A stretch of DNA of 64,000 nt from contig JASHOA010000059.1 of assembly GCA_030041375.1 (NCBI GenBank), forward strand, positions 1-64,000, written 5' to 3'. Source of the stretch: Acetobacteraceae bacterium. GTDB taxonomy: Bacteria > Pseudomonadota > Alphaproteobacteria > Acetobacterales > Acetobacteraceae. Position numbers and translations under genes: made by a program. The stretch's first letter is position 1. Every line of letters begins with the position of its first letter. Positions 28,172 through 37,199 of the stretch are shown piece after piece. Below the pieces are notes generated by a model. The model was not told the origin of the DNA, did not search any database, and worked only from the letters and a program-made list of their open reading frames with translations.

Positions 28172-29422
28172 TCAGGTTTTGCCCGCCGCCTGGGCCTCAG
28201 ATGCGGGCGCGGCAACTACCTCCGCATGCACCTTGAGCCCGGGCCGCACGCGCTGGATCCCCTCGGTGATCACCTGGTCGCCGGCTTTCACCCCGCTCTC
28301 GACGACAGCGGTTTCCGGCGTGGTCTGGCCGAGCACGACGTCTCGCCGCTCGACCATGTCATTCGACCCGACCACCAGCGTGTAGGCACCGAGCTGATCG
28401 TAAAGAACCGCCTGACGCGGCACCACCACCGCTTCCTGCGGCTTGGCCTCCTGCACGATCACGGTCACAAATTCGCCGTCGGTGAGTTCACGGTTGGGAA
28501 CGCCACGGCCGAACGACCCGGGCAGCACCGGATTGGCGATCGTGCCGCGCACCAGGATGGTGTCCGTGGTGCTCGAGACCGTGTTGCCCATGAACGACAC
28601 CGTTCCTTGATGAGCGTAGGTTTTCCCGTCGGGAAGGACGACGCGCAACGCAAGAGCCGCGAGGCCTCCGCTTGCCCGGTAGCGGTCGTTCAGCGCCAGC
28701 GCATCGACCACGGGCATCTCGAAGGCGATATACATCGGATCCTGGCTCACGATCACGGCCAGCGTCCCCGATGAGGGGCCGACCACGTTGCCGGTGGAGA
28801 TGTTGCTGATGCCGATGCGCCCGGCGATCGGCGCGCGAATTTCCGTATAGCCGAGGTTGATATTGGCGGTGTCGAGCTGGGCCTTGGCAGAGGCGAGTTC
28901 CGCCGCGTCCGTAAGCTGCGTCGCCCGCGCACTATCCACGGTCGACTGCTGGCCGGCCGGCGTGTGCAGAAGCTGCACGCTACGGTTGAGTGTGGCAATG
29001 GCGTTCGTGAGCTGCGCCTCTGCCTGGGCGACGGCAGCCTGTTGCTGCGCCACCGCCGCCTGGTACGGCGGCTGTTCGATCACGTAGAGAAGCTGGCCTT
29101 CGCTGACATCGCTGCCCTGCTCGAACAGCCGCTTTTCCAGGAATCCCGTTACCCGGGCCTCCAGGCGGACCGTGTCCACCGCCAGGATCCGCCCCACGTA
29201 CTGATGCGCCGTATAGACCGGCTCGAGTTTTGCCTTGACCACGCCGACGGTGGGCGCCGTCGCGGCCGGCGCCGCCGCGGCCGGGTGCGCGAAACCGATC
29301 GCCCCGGCGAGAAGAAGGCCCACCGCGAGGCGGGCGATGGTCGTCGTCCCTTCCCACCTCGCGCCTCGGCCGCGTACTGCCGCGCCCGGCCGGCGGCCGT
29401 CCGTTATCGTTCCTGCCTTCAT
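28172..29422 (-). CDS. RND efflux periplasmic adaptor (membrane fusion protein)
   Basis: 416 aa from ATG at 29420-29422. Signal peptide [21 protein letters not shown]. The biotinyl-lipoyl halves [22 protein letters not shown] and [17 protein letters not shown] flank a coiled-coil hairpin rich in Q/A (~residues 110-180), followed by a beta-barrel part with ALRVVLPDG. It bridges the inner-membrane pump and an outer-membrane channel encoded elsewhere. No dedicated repressor sits next to it; the 159-bp spacer to mvaB should hold its promoter. Confidence 0.93.
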   Translation of the reverse strand: MKAGTITDGRRPGAAVRGRGARWEGTTTIARLAVGLLLAGAIGFAHPAAAAPAATAPTVGVVKAKLEPVYTAHQYVGRILAVDTVRLEARVTGFLEKRLFEQGSDVSEGQLLYVIEQPPYQAAVAQQQAAVAQAEAQLTNAIATLNRSVQLLHTPAGQQSTVDSARATQLTDAAELASAKAQLDTANINLGYTEIRAPIAGRIGISNISTGNVVGPSSGTLAVIVSQDPMYIAFEMPVVDALALNDRYRASGGLAALALRVVLPDGKTYAHQGTVSFMGNTVSSTTDTILVRGTIANPVLPGSFGRGVPNRELTDGEFVTVIVQEAKPQEAVVVPRQAVLYDQLGAYTLVVGSNDMVERRDVVLGQTTPETAVVESGVKAGDQVITEGIQRVRPGLKVHAEVVAAPASEAQAAGKT

Positions 29423-29581
29423 GCGCGTACATAAGGGCGAACCGGCAGCGGCGGTCAATCGCACCTTGCCACCCTTGCCAGCGTCCCGGGCGGCGGGCAG
29501 CGTAGCGGCACGCCGGCTCGCCCCGCCCCGGCCCCGGGGCGAACTCCGGATCCGGCACGTATGCCCGGAGAATGCACCGTC

Positions 29582-30508
29582 ATGAGCACGAGAGAGAAAG
29601 TCACTGTCTGCGAAGTCGGCCCCCGCGATGGTCTGCAGATCGCGCACGGCATCATGCCGACAGCGGCCAAGATCCGCTGGATCGAGGCGATCGCGGCCGC
29701 CGGTGTGGCGGAAATCGAAGTGGGGAGTTTCGTTCCCCCGAAGCTGGTACCGCAAATGGCGGACACCGACGCCATCGTCCGCCATGCCGTGACGATTCCC
29801 AGCCTGACCGTGATCGCACTCGCGCCCAATCTCCATGGGGTGCGCAATGCCTACGCGGCCGGCGCGCATCGCGTCAGCATCCCCGTCTCGGTGAGCGAGG
29901 GCCACAGCCGCGCCAATCTCAACCGTTCTCCAGCCGAGCAGATCGCCGAAGTCGGCCGCATCGTCGCCTGGGTCAGCAGCCAGCCGCGGCGGATGGAAGT
30001 CGAAGCCGGCTGCTCCACTGCTTTCGGTTGCTCGATCGACGGCGTGGTGCCGATCGAGAAAGTTGTCGCGGTGGCGAGCGGCCTTGCCGTAGCAGGGGTT
30101 GATTCGGTGGCGCTCGCGGATACCGTCGGCTACGCACACCCGGCGCAAATCCGCGCCACGATCCGCGCGGTCCGTGGCGCGATCGGCGGGAAGCTCGAAG
30201 GGCTGCATCTGCACGACACGATGGGGCTCGGGCTTGCCAATGCCCTGGCCGGCATCGAGGAAGGAATTCGCAAATTCGACGCCGCTCTCGCAGGCCTCGG
30301 TGGCTGCCCCTTCGCGCCCGGCGCTTCCGGCAACATCGTCACCGAAGACCTGGTCTTCATGCTGGAAAGCATGGGCTTTGCGACCGGCATCGATCTCGTC
30401 CGCCTGATCGCCGCGCGTACGGCTCTGCACCAGGGCCTGCCCGGCGAACCGCTGCACGGCCAGGTGCCGAAGGCAGGCATTCCGAAGACTTTTCGCGCCG
30501 CAGCCTGA
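29582..30508 (+). CDS. mvaB: hydroxymethylglutaryl-CoA lyase
   Basis: 308 aa from ATG at 29582; ATG at 29561 is possible. It cleaves HMG-CoA to acetyl-CoA and acetoacetate in leucine or ketone metabolism. The motifs VCEVGPRDGLQ (metal and catalytic Arg-Asp), EVGSFVPPKLVPQM, the metal-binding HLHDTMGLG and the family signature GLGGCPFAPGASGN with the active-site cysteine are intact. Eight bases separate it from the downstream CoA-transferase, so they form an operon. Confidence 0.93.
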   Translation: MSTREKVTVCEVGPRDGLQIAHGIMPTAAKIRWIEAIAAAGVAEIEVGSFVPPKLVPQMADTDAIVRHAVTIPSLTVIALAPNLHGVRNAYAAGAHRVSIPVSVSEGHSRANLNRSPAEQIAEVGRIVAWVSSQPRRMEVEAGCSTAFGCSIDGVVPIEKVVAVASGLAVAGVDSVALADTVGYAHPAQIRATIRAVRGAIGGKLEGLHLHDTMGLGLANALAGIEEGIRKFDAALAGLGGCPFAPGASGNIVTEDLVFMLESMGFATGIDLVRLIAARTALHQGLPGEPLHGQVPKAGIPKTFRAAA

Positions 30509-30516
30509 TCCCGGCC

Positions 30517-31701
30517 ATGACCGAAGCCCCGCAGCCGCTCGCCGGCCTTCGCGTCGTCGAGTTCACGCACATGATCATGGGGCCGACCGCCGGCCTCGTG
30601 CTCGCCGATCTCGGTGCGGACGTGATCAAGGTCGAACCGCCGCCGGATGGCGACAACACGCGCCGCCTCACCGGCTCCGGTGCCGGCTTCTTCGTCATGT
30701 TCAGCCGCAACAAGCGGAGTCTCGCGGTCGATCTCAGGCGGAAGGAAGGGCTGGCGCTGGTCGAGAAGCTGCTCGTGCGGACGGACGTGCTGATCGAGAA
30801 TTTCCGCCCCGGCGCCCTGAAAAAACTTGGTCTCGACTACGCCCTCCTCTCGGCCGCCAACCCGCGCCTGATCTATTGTTCCTGCAAGGGATTCCTGCCC
30901 GGCCCCTACGAGCATCGGCCGGCCCTCGACGAAGTGGTGCAGATGATGGGCGGGCTCGCCTACATGACCGGCCTGCCGGATCGGCCGCTGCGCGCTGGCA
31001 CTTCTGTCAACGACATCATGGGCGGGATGTTCGGCGCGATCGGCGTTCTGGCCGCACTCGAGGAGCGCCATCGAACGGGGCGCGGCCGGCATGTGCAATC
31101 GGCTCTGTTCGAGAACACGGCCCTGCTGATGGGCCAGCACATGGCGCAGCTTGCCGTGACCGGGAAGGAGCCGCGTCCGATGAGCCTGCGCGATCCGGCT
31201 TGGCCGGTCTATGATATTTTCGAGACCGGGGACGGCGGACAGATCTTCGTTGGCGCTGTTACGGCCGGGCAATGGCAGCTTCTTTGCGAAACGTTCGGAC
31301 TGGCCGAGCTTGCCGCCGATCCGACCCTTTCCACCCAGGCCGAACGCCTGGCCGGGCGGGCGCGCACGCTGCCCCGCATCGCCGCCGCATTCCGCACCTT
31401 GACCCGTGCCGATCTGATGCGCCGGTTGGAAGAGGTCGGCCTGCCGTTCGCGCCGATCGGCAAGCCCACGGACCTGTTCGAAGATCCGCATCTCAAATCC
31501 TCGGGCGGGCTGCTCGACGTAACGTTACCGGACGGATCATCGACCAGGCTGCCCGCGCTCCCGCTTGCCATCGACGGCGCACACTGTCCGCTCCAACGCG
31601 ATGCCCCGGCCGTCGGCGAGCACGATGCCGAAATCGCCCGCGAACTCGGGCTCGGCGAAGCCGAAATCGCAACGCTCCGGGAACGAGGCGTTCTCCTCTG
31701 A
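30517..31701 (+). CDS. CaiB/BaiF family III CoA-transferase
   Basis: 394 aa. Hallmark N-terminus LRVVEFTHMIMGPTAGLVLADLGADV, then FFVMFSRNKRSLAVDL and the catalytic aspartate in ALDEVVQMMGG. Co-transcribed with HMG-CoA lyase, so it may activate a branched or hydroxy dicarboxylic acid to its CoA ester before C-C cleavage, as in itaconate- or methylcitramalate-type routes; that is inference. Distinct from the family III enzyme at 2010-3230. Confidence 0.88.
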   Translation: MTEAPQPLAGLRVVEFTHMIMGPTAGLVLADLGADVIKVEPPPDGDNTRRLTGSGAGFFVMFSRNKRSLAVDLRRKEGLALVEKLLVRTDVLIENFRPGALKKLGLDYALLSAANPRLIYCSCKGFLPGPYEHRPALDEVVQMMGGLAYMTGLPDRPLRAGTSVNDIMGGMFGAIGVLAALEERHRTGRGRHVQSALFENTALLMGQHMAQLAVTGKEPRPMSLRDPAWPVYDIFETGDGGQIFVGAVTAGQWQLLCETFGLAELAADPTLSTQAERLAGRARTLPRIAAAFRTLTRADLMRRLEEVGLPFAPIGKPTDLFEDPHLKSSGGLLDVTLPDGSSTRLPALPLAIDGAHCPLQRDAPAVGEHDAEIARELGLGEAEIATLRERGVLL

Positions 31702-32104
31702 CATTTCCTGCCCTTCTGCGTGACACGATGTGGCAGGTGAGTGATGGACTGGGGCAGGCTGGCAGAGGCACGACCTGCCGATCTTGCAGCGCCGGCGCCG
31801 CCCGGTTCCCAAAAATAGCGCGTCAAACTTTTGGAGAATGGTACAAAATTCGCGATTCGGCGCGGCGAGCGGTCGATTCTTTCGCGTCACGAACCCGCGA
31901 TACACGACTTCGTTAGAGTGACGGTTACAAGTGCTCGACGAGGTGCTGTGTCAGCGCCCGGACCTGATGACTGTCCCCTTGGCCACCTCGGTCTGCTGAT
32001 AGCCTCCGACATAAAGCCCGCCCTCTGGGACATCCCTGAGCCCCCCCGCCTACGCCGGATTTCCGGCCGACATCGGAGATGGTTCCAATTCCCATTGGCG
32101 CCGG
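31702..32104. other. gene-free spacer, possible decayed sequence
   Basis: About 400 bp without a convincing gene on either strand. The part from 31800 to 31930 is less GC-rich than its surroundings. Several short frames are interrupted by stops, and no RNA gene structure was recognised. The repeat copy that follows usually sits at a gene's 3' end, but here the next gene starts instead, so a leftward gene may have been lost. Confidence 0.4.
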
Positions 32105-32206
32105 GACCTGTGTCGGGCGGACTGTGCAGTCCGACACCGGCCTCGCGCTTTATTCGAGCCCGCGATTCGCGCCCTCCGACGATTCCGCCGCGGGCGATCG
32201 CGGGCT
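32105..32206 (+). repeat. bipartite intergenic repeat, copy 5
   Basis: The hairpin half is degraded (TGTCGG at 32111-32116 pairing with CCGACA at 32131-32136, with mismatches in the outer stem). The 50-bp unit is intact between AGCCCGCGAT (32157-32166) and ATCGCGGGCT (32197-32206), with a small internal change (CCGCGG for CCTCGG). It is the only copy whose 50-bp side faces a start codon (GYD gene at 32311) rather than a gene end. Confidence 0.8.
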
Positions 32207-32310
32207 AAGACCGCCCAGGCCGACGCTTCTATCCGTGCGAACACTCTTGAGCGGGTTGCACCGCTATGCCAGATTGTGCCGGGCCTAAAAGCACCGGGGA
32301 TTGGACAGCG

Positions 32311-32730
32311 ATGGAATACTATCTTGTCAGGTTTTCATATACGGCTGCCGCCTGGAAGGAATTGCTCGACAACACGCGGAGCCTCGAGCAGCGTCTTGCA
32401 CCGGTTCGGCGCCTGATCAAGCAATTTCGTGGGTCGCTGGCGACATTTCACTTTTATGAAGCGCCGCATTTCGACGATGCGGAGATGCCGCCGGTCGTCG
32501 TGCGCGAAAAGATGGTATTGTTCGGCGAGTACGACCTCTTGGGAGTCATCGCGATGCCGAACAAGCACGTCGCTCAGGCGTTCAGGATGGCGATCTCCGC
32601 AGAGCCAGGGCTGAAGGCAGTCGAGCTGCTTTCGATGATGCCACTCGAAGAGGCGATCGCGGCCATGCCGGATGCGCAGGTTGCCGTTCAGAAATCGCGC
32701 TATGCAGCGCCGGGACAACGCGCGTCGTGA
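32311..32730 (+). CDS. GYD domain protein
   Basis: 139 aa from ATG at 32311 with GGGGA upstream. It matches small alpha/beta GYD-type proteins: YYLVRFSYTAAAWKELL at the start, a FGEYDLLGVIAMPNKHVAQAF core and LKAVELLSMMPLEEAI near the end. Function unknown in general. It lies 153 bp before the large cyclase-ATPase gene on the same strand and may be co-regulated. Confidence 0.78.
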   Translation: MEYYLVRFSYTAAAWKELLDNTRSLEQRLAPVRRLIKQFRGSLATFHFYEAPHFDDAEMPPVVVREKMVLFGEYDLLGVIAMPNKHVAQAFRMAISAEPGLKAVELLSMMPLEEAIAAMPDAQVAVQKSRYAAPGQRAS

Positions 32731-32883
32731 GCCACGTCGGTGGGCTGTGTTCCTGAAGGGATCTGTACGCCCCAGGATGACATACCCGGGTTGCTCGATG
32801 ACTTTCCCGTTGCGATTTCGGAAGTATCGCAGCGCATCGGACTAGGGGCGCGCCCTCCGCCTGCTGTCGCAGGATCGTTGTAG

Positions 32884-35800
32884 ATGGCCGGCCTCATCTG
32901 CGCACACTGCGGCGTTGCCAATCGCGCGAGGGCGAGCTTCTGCGACGCCTGCGGCAGGCAATTGCGCCCCGTCACCGTCAAGGTCGCGCAGCTCATTCCA
33001 GAAGACGAGGTGAAATACGTCACTGTCCTGTTCGCCGACATCGTCAACTCCACCGCACTCGTCGCCGGCGTCCTGCCCGACGAGGCGCAGTTCCTGCTGA
33101 CACCCGCTGTCAAGATCATGCTGGCGTCAGTGCGCGAATTCGGCGGCACGATCAACCGGGTCGTCGGCGATGGCGTACTGGCGTTCTTCGGTTTTCCGCA
33201 CAGCCAGGAGGATCACGCCCTGCGAGCCTGCTGTGCGGCGCAGCGGATGCACGACGAAGCCGCACAACTCGCCGTTCCCGCCGCACTTCGGATCGGCCTT
33301 GCCTCCGGGCTCGCGCTCTTGAGCACCGGTGATGAAACGGCGCTCGGCTCGCACATCGCCTTCGGCGTCACCGTTCATCTCGCCGCCCGGCTACAGACGA
33401 TGGCGCAGCCCGGCACCACCCTGTGCCCGGCCGAAACGAAAAACCTCGCCGGTCCTGCCGTCGTAATGGAGTCGCTCGGCCGGCGGGCGATCCGCGGCCT
33501 GCCGATCGAGCAGGAGGTCTTCGCGGTCGTGCGCGTGCGTCAGGGCAGCCAGCGCGTCGATATCGCCGCTTCCGTCGGTCTCAGCCCCTACGTTGGCCGC
33601 GTCCGCGAACTGAAGCTGCTGGAGGATTGCGCGCGCGCGGCGCAACCGGGCAGCGTCATGATGGCGGCGGTCGTCGGTGACGCCGGCGCCGGCAAGTCCC
33701 GGTTGGCCTGGCGGATCGCGACGTCGCTCGCCTCCCAGGGCTGGCGAATCCTTCGCGCCGAAGCGATCTCGTACGGCCGCGATATCCCGTATCTGCTGGC
33801 CGCCGCCCTGCTGCGGTCCTGCTTCGGCGTCGAGGGCCAGGACGAGCGGAACGTCGATGCCGGCAAGGTCACCGCGCAACTGCCCGACCTCGTGGGTGAT
33901 GAACGGGTCCTCGCCACCGCGCTGTTGTCGCTGCTGGACCTTCCGCTGGGCGACGCGGCAATGGAATGGGAGGCGCTCGACCCGCTGCGCCGTCGGGAAG
34001 CCCTGCGCGAAAGCGTCGCCCAGACCGTCCGTTCACTGGCCCGGCGGGCGCCGACGCTCCTGCTGATAGAGGATCTGCAATGGTCGGACGAGGAGAGTCT
34101 GCGCGTCCTCGATGCCGTCGCGCGCGGTCCCGGCCATCTGCTGCTGCTCGCAACCTACCGGGCGGGATTCGAGCCGAGTTGGAGCCATGCTTCGCCGACC
34201 ATCGTCCGGCTCGCGCCGCTGTCGCGCGACGAGATGGGTCAACTGCTCGAACGGGCGTTCCCGGACCTGGCGGACAGTCCTCTGCGGCCTGAATTGATCG
34301 AGCGGGCGGCGGGCAACCCATTCTTTCTCGAGGAGATGGCTCGATCCGCGCGCGCATCGGCAACCGCTGCCGAAAGTGGAGACACGCCTGCGCGGCCGGC
34401 AATCCCCGCGACAATAGAGACCGTGCTTGCGGATCGTATCGATCGGCTGGACCGCGACGACAAGCGTGTGCTGCGTGCGGCTTCAGTCCTCGGCAGCCGG
34501 TTTTCCCCGATCGTCTTGCAGAAGATGTTCGCCGGGAGGCCGGCGAAACTGTTCCAGGCCCAGCTTGCACGGCTGCGTGCAGCCGGCCTGCTGCGACGGG
34601 AAAGGCTCGCCAACGGCGAGGACGGTTTCGCGCATGCACTGATTCAGGAAGTCACCTACAATGGCCTGCCGCGCGGGGGGCGCCGCGACTTGCACGCCAG
34701 CATCGTGCGCACGATCACCGCCATGGGGTCGGCCCATGTTGCCGAACAGGCCGAGACCCTCGCCTTCCACGCTTTCCAAGGCGAGGTGTGGGACGTGGTG
34801 GCCGTCCAGGCACGCCGGGCCGGGCAGCGCGCGGCCGGACGGTCCGCGTATCACGAGGCAGCCGCATTCTTCGGCCAGGCAATCACCGCCTATGAGCACC
34901 TGCCAGGCTCCGGGCAGGCCCTGGCAGACCAGATCGATCTTCGCTTCGAGCTGCGGAACGCGCTGTTCCCGACTTCAAACATCGGCAAGAGCCTGGCCTA
35001 TTCTCAGCAGGCCGAATGGCTGGCGCTCCAGCTTGGCGACCGCCGGCGGCTCGGCTGGGCAACGGCGTTCCATGCCCGCGACCTGACATTGCTGGGCCAT
35101 CCTATCGAGGCGCTGCACGTCGCCCACCGGGCCCTCGATGTGGCGGGCAGCGAAGACGATCTCGTCGCGACGATCCAGTCCTATATTGGGCTCGCCGCCT
35201 ATTACCGTGGCGACTACACGCAATCGGCAACGATCTTGCGAAGTCTCGTGGAAACGGTGGAACGCCGGGACTGGACGCAGCGACTGGGCCTGCCCGGCCC
35301 GGCCACGGTATTCTTTCGGGGCTGGCTCGGCTGGGCGTTGGCGCGCCTGGGAGAGGCCGAGGAAGCGGCGTCCGTCACCGACATCATGCTCCGCCTGGCG
35401 GAACAGAGCACGCAGCCGCTGTGCCTGACCTTCGCGCATCTCAGTCGCGGCTTCGCCCTGTCGTTCGCCGATGCTATCGAGGCAGCGCGCGCAGAATTGC
35501 AGGTGAGCATCGATCTCTGCCGACGCTGGGAGTTCTTTGCATGGTTCACGAACATCGCATCCTGTCTCGGCCACGTGCTGTGCCGAAGGGGCGATGTCGA
35601 GAGCGGAATCGATTTGCTCAACCAGGCGATCGCGCGTACCAAGGCGAGTGGCATCCTTGTCAGCCACGCCAACGAACTCGCCTGGCTTGCCGAAGGGATG
35701 GCCGCGGCAGGCGACCACGCGGCGTCAGTGCGCACGGCCGAGGAAGCGATTACCGTCGCGCAGTCGCACGCGGAGCGCGGCAACGAAGCGCTGGCGCGGG

Positions 35801-35964
35801 TCGTGCTTGCCGAGGCACTGATGAAGACCGGCAAGACCGGGGAATGCCGGGTTCAGTTTCAGTCGTCCCTCGCCATCGCTGAAGAATGCCGGATGGCGCC
35901 GATTGTCTTACGCTGTCGTGCCGGGCTTTCGGTGTCGGAGAATAAGGTTCGCACGCTGGCTTGA
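32884..35964 (+). CDS. zinc-ribbon/class III cyclase/AAA ATPase/TPR regulator
   Basis: 1026 aa. Domains in order: zinc ribbon (C6, C9, C20, C23); class III nucleotide cyclase domain, residues ~43-215, with metal aspartates D52 (LFADIVNST) and D96 (VVGDGVLAFFG); AAA/STAND-type ATPase with Walker A GDAGAGKS (265-272) and Walker B LLLIEDLQW (392-400); C-terminal TPR-like helices (~650-1026). The residue aligned with the transition-state Asn is H165 (TVHLAARL), with R169 retained, so cyclase activity needs testing. Such multidomain proteins link ligand or protein sensing through TPRs to cAMP or to signalling. No membrane helix, so cytosolic. Confidence 0.85.
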   Translation: MAGLICAHCGVANRARASFCDACGRQLRPVTVKVAQLIPEDEVKYVTVLFADIVNSTALVAGVLPDEAQFLLTPAVKIMLASVREFGGTINRVVGDGVLAFFGFPHSQEDHALRACCAAQRMHDEAAQLAVPAALRIGLASGLALLSTGDETALGSHIAFGVTVHLAARLQTMAQPGTTLCPAETKNLAGPAVVMESLGRRAIRGLPIEQEVFAVVRVRQGSQRVDIAASVGLSPYVGRVRELKLLEDCARAAQPGSVMMAAVVGDAGAGKSRLAWRIATSLASQGWRILRAEAISYGRDIPYLLAAALLRSCFGVEGQDERNVDAGKVTAQLPDLVGDERVLATALLSLLDLPLGDAAMEWEALDPLRRREALRESVAQTVRSLARRAPTLLLIEDLQWSDEESLRVLDAVARGPGHLLLLATYRAGFEPSWSHASPTIVRLAPLSRDEMGQLLERAFPDLADSPLRPELIERAAGNPFFLEEMARSARASATAAESGDTPARPAIPATIETVLADRIDRLDRDDKRVLRAASVLGSRFSPIVLQKMFAGRPAKLFQAQLARLRAAGLLRRERLANGEDGFAHALIQEVTYNGLPRGGRRDLHASIVRTITAMGSAHVAEQAETLAFHAFQGEVWDVVAVQARRAGQRAAGRSAYHEAAAFFGQAITAYEHLPGSGQALADQIDLRFELRNALFPTSNIGKSLAYSQQAEWLALQLGDRRRLGWATAFHARDLTLLGHPIEALHVAHRALDVAGSEDDLVATIQSYIGLAAYYRGDYTQSATILRSLVETVERRDWTQRLGLPGPATVFFRGWLGWALARLGEAEEAASVTDIMLRLAEQSTQPLCLTFAHLSRGFALSFADAIEAARAELQVSIDLCRRWEFFAWFTNIASCLGHVLCRRGDVESGIDLLNQAIARTKASGILVSHANELAWLAEGMAAAGDHAASVRTAEEAITVAQSHAERGNEALARVVLAEALMKTGKTGECRVQFQSSLAIAEECRMAPIVLRCRAGLSVSENKVRTLA

Positions 35965-35990
35965 AACCATGTCGTTCAATGGAGGTCGAA

Positions 35991-36443
35991 ATGGCCGATC
36001 CTGAGGGCATCATCAACTGGTACCGGCTGGACGACCGCGTCACCACGTCTGGCCAGCCGACCGAGGAAGAGTTGGCCGCGATCGCGGCACTCGGCGTTCA
36101 CCACGTCATCAATTTGGCGCTTCACACGCACGAGAAGGCACTGGCGGACGAAGCGGGGAGCGCGGCGCGCCTCGGCATGACCTACACCCATATTCCGGTC
36201 GACTTCAGTCACCCGACCGAGCAGGATTTCGCGCGTTTCTGCGAAGCATACGAGGCCCTCGGGAACGATCCCGTTCACGTGCACTGCATCCTGAACTGGC
36301 GCGTTTCGGCGTTCTTCTACCGGTATCGCCGCGACGTTCTTGGCATGGACGACGCCGCTGCCCGCGCTCATATGGATAAAATCTGGCAGCCCGACGGTGT
36401 CTGGGAAGCCTTCATCCGCAGCAGTACCCCGAATCAAGCTTGA
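35991..36443 (+). CDS. protein tyrosine phosphatase-like family protein
   Basis: 150 aa from ATG at 35991 with GGAGG seven bases upstream. Phosphatase-like P-loop HCILNWR (H98, C99, R104) and an upstream LALHTHEKA stretch fit the DUF442/BLH-like dual-specificity phosphatase fold. The loop is C-x4-R rather than the classical C-x5-R, a variant found in this family; activity is uncertain. It starts 26 bp after the cyclase-ATPase stop, so the two are likely one transcript, with a possible role in the same signalling route. Confidence 0.7.
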   Translation: MADPEGIINWYRLDDRVTTSGQPTEEELAAIAALGVHHVINLALHTHEKALADEAGSAARLGMTYTHIPVDFSHPTEQDFARFCEAYEALGNDPVHVHCILNWRVSAFFYRYRRDVLGMDDAAARAHMDKIWQPDGVWEAFIRSSTPNQA

Positions 36444-36562
36444 GTGGCGCACGTCCCCCCGCTCCCGATCGCCATCTTTTCCCTTTCCCTCTGGGCCGGG
36501 CTCCCGGCAAAGTTCCAGGACTTCGCTGGGGTCCCGGTGAGGGGTCTCCTCTCTCTCCCTCT

Positions 36563-36583
36563 CCCTCTCCCTCTGGGAGAGGG
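36563..36583. repeat. short C/T-rich hairpin of a widespread type
   Basis: CCCTCTCCC and GGGAGAGGG pair with a 3-nt loop in a C/T-rich stretch followed by TTGGGGGTGAGG. Similar CCCTCTCCC...GGGAGAGGG tails occur at gene ends in many proteobacteria. It lies in a 348-bp gene-free spacer (36444-36791) that also holds repeat copy 6; nothing else was seen there. Could work as a terminator for the phosphatase-like gene. Confidence 0.6.
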
Positions 36584-36687
36584 GTTGGGGGTGAGGGCGA
36601 CTCACGCAGCGACAAAAGTGGGTGCTGGTGACTTGAAAGAAGAAAGCGGCGGCCCGGCCAGCGCCTGGCGCTCGACGGCCTCGGCTA

Positions 36688-36789
36688 GACCGGTGTCGGG
36701 CTGACTGTGCAGCCTGACACCGGTCTCGCGGTTTATTCGAGTCCGCGATTCACGCCCTCCGACGTTTCCGCCTCGGGCGATCGCGGGCC
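36688..36789 (+). repeat. bipartite intergenic repeat, copy 6
   Basis: 16-bp stem GACCGGTGTCGGGCTG (36688-36703) against 36710-36725, with one G-T pair. Compared with copy 2 the third C-G pair of the CCC run is G-C, a compensatory change. The 50-bp unit runs from AGTCCGCGAT (36740-36749) to ATCGCGGGCC (36780-36789); its outermost bases have decayed. It ends 2 bp before the stop of the leftward hypothetical gene, whose own TGA is used. Confidence 0.83.
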
Positions 36790-36791
36790 AG

Positions 36792-37148
36792 TCAGTTCAG
36801 CCGGTCACGCCTTGGGGACATGTCGAGGCCGACCAGGCTGGCCATTGCAGATATCTGCCACGGTTTCACTGCGAATGCGATCCTGGCTCCGTCTGGCAGG
36901 TGAAGGGTCAGGACCAGACCATGCCGGTCCTGACCGAGCGACCAGCTATCGACCGCGTAGACTTGCTCCACGCCGCCCGCCAACAATTCGTTCGCGGTTC
37001 GGGGCACAGCTGTCAGCACCTTGTTCACGCATTCGACCGGAAGAGAAACCGACACGGCATGGCCGGCGGGATCGCGCATGCGCAGGCACAGGCGCCGTCC
37101 GTTATCGGTTATCTCAACCCAGTTCAGCTCGGCGGCGTGTATCCGCAT
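36792..37148 (-). CDS. hypothetical protein, 118 aa
   Basis: No family recognised. A compact beta-rich protein: WVEITDNGRRLCLRMRDPAG, VSVSLPVECVNKVLTAV, LVLTLHLPDGARIAFAVKPW. No signal peptide or membrane segment. It follows the aldehyde dehydrogenase by 51 bp on the same strand and may be its downstream operon partner. A coding sequence seems likely because the frame is open from a plausible ATG to a TGA just before the repeat. Confidence 0.6.
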   Translation of the reverse strand: MRIHAAELNWVEITDNGRRLCLRMRDPAGHAVSVSLPVECVNKVLTAVPRTANELLAGGVEQVYAVDSWSLGQDRHGLVLTLHLPDGARIAFAVKPWQISAMASLVGLDMSPRRDRLN

Positions 37149-37199
37149 CGATCTACCCGGTCACCCATCTCCAGGCATGGCGCCGCACCTGCCTCGTTG

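Noticed and set aside
31830-32100. Transposase remnant in the spacer before the GYD gene
   Set aside because: Some short frames looked IS-like, but no transposase motif could be confirmed on either strand.
36530-36600. C/T-rich tract as a special regulatory repeat
   Set aside because: The CCCTCTCCC...GGGAGAGGG type is widespread at gene ends in proteobacteria, so it is listed as a common hairpin only.
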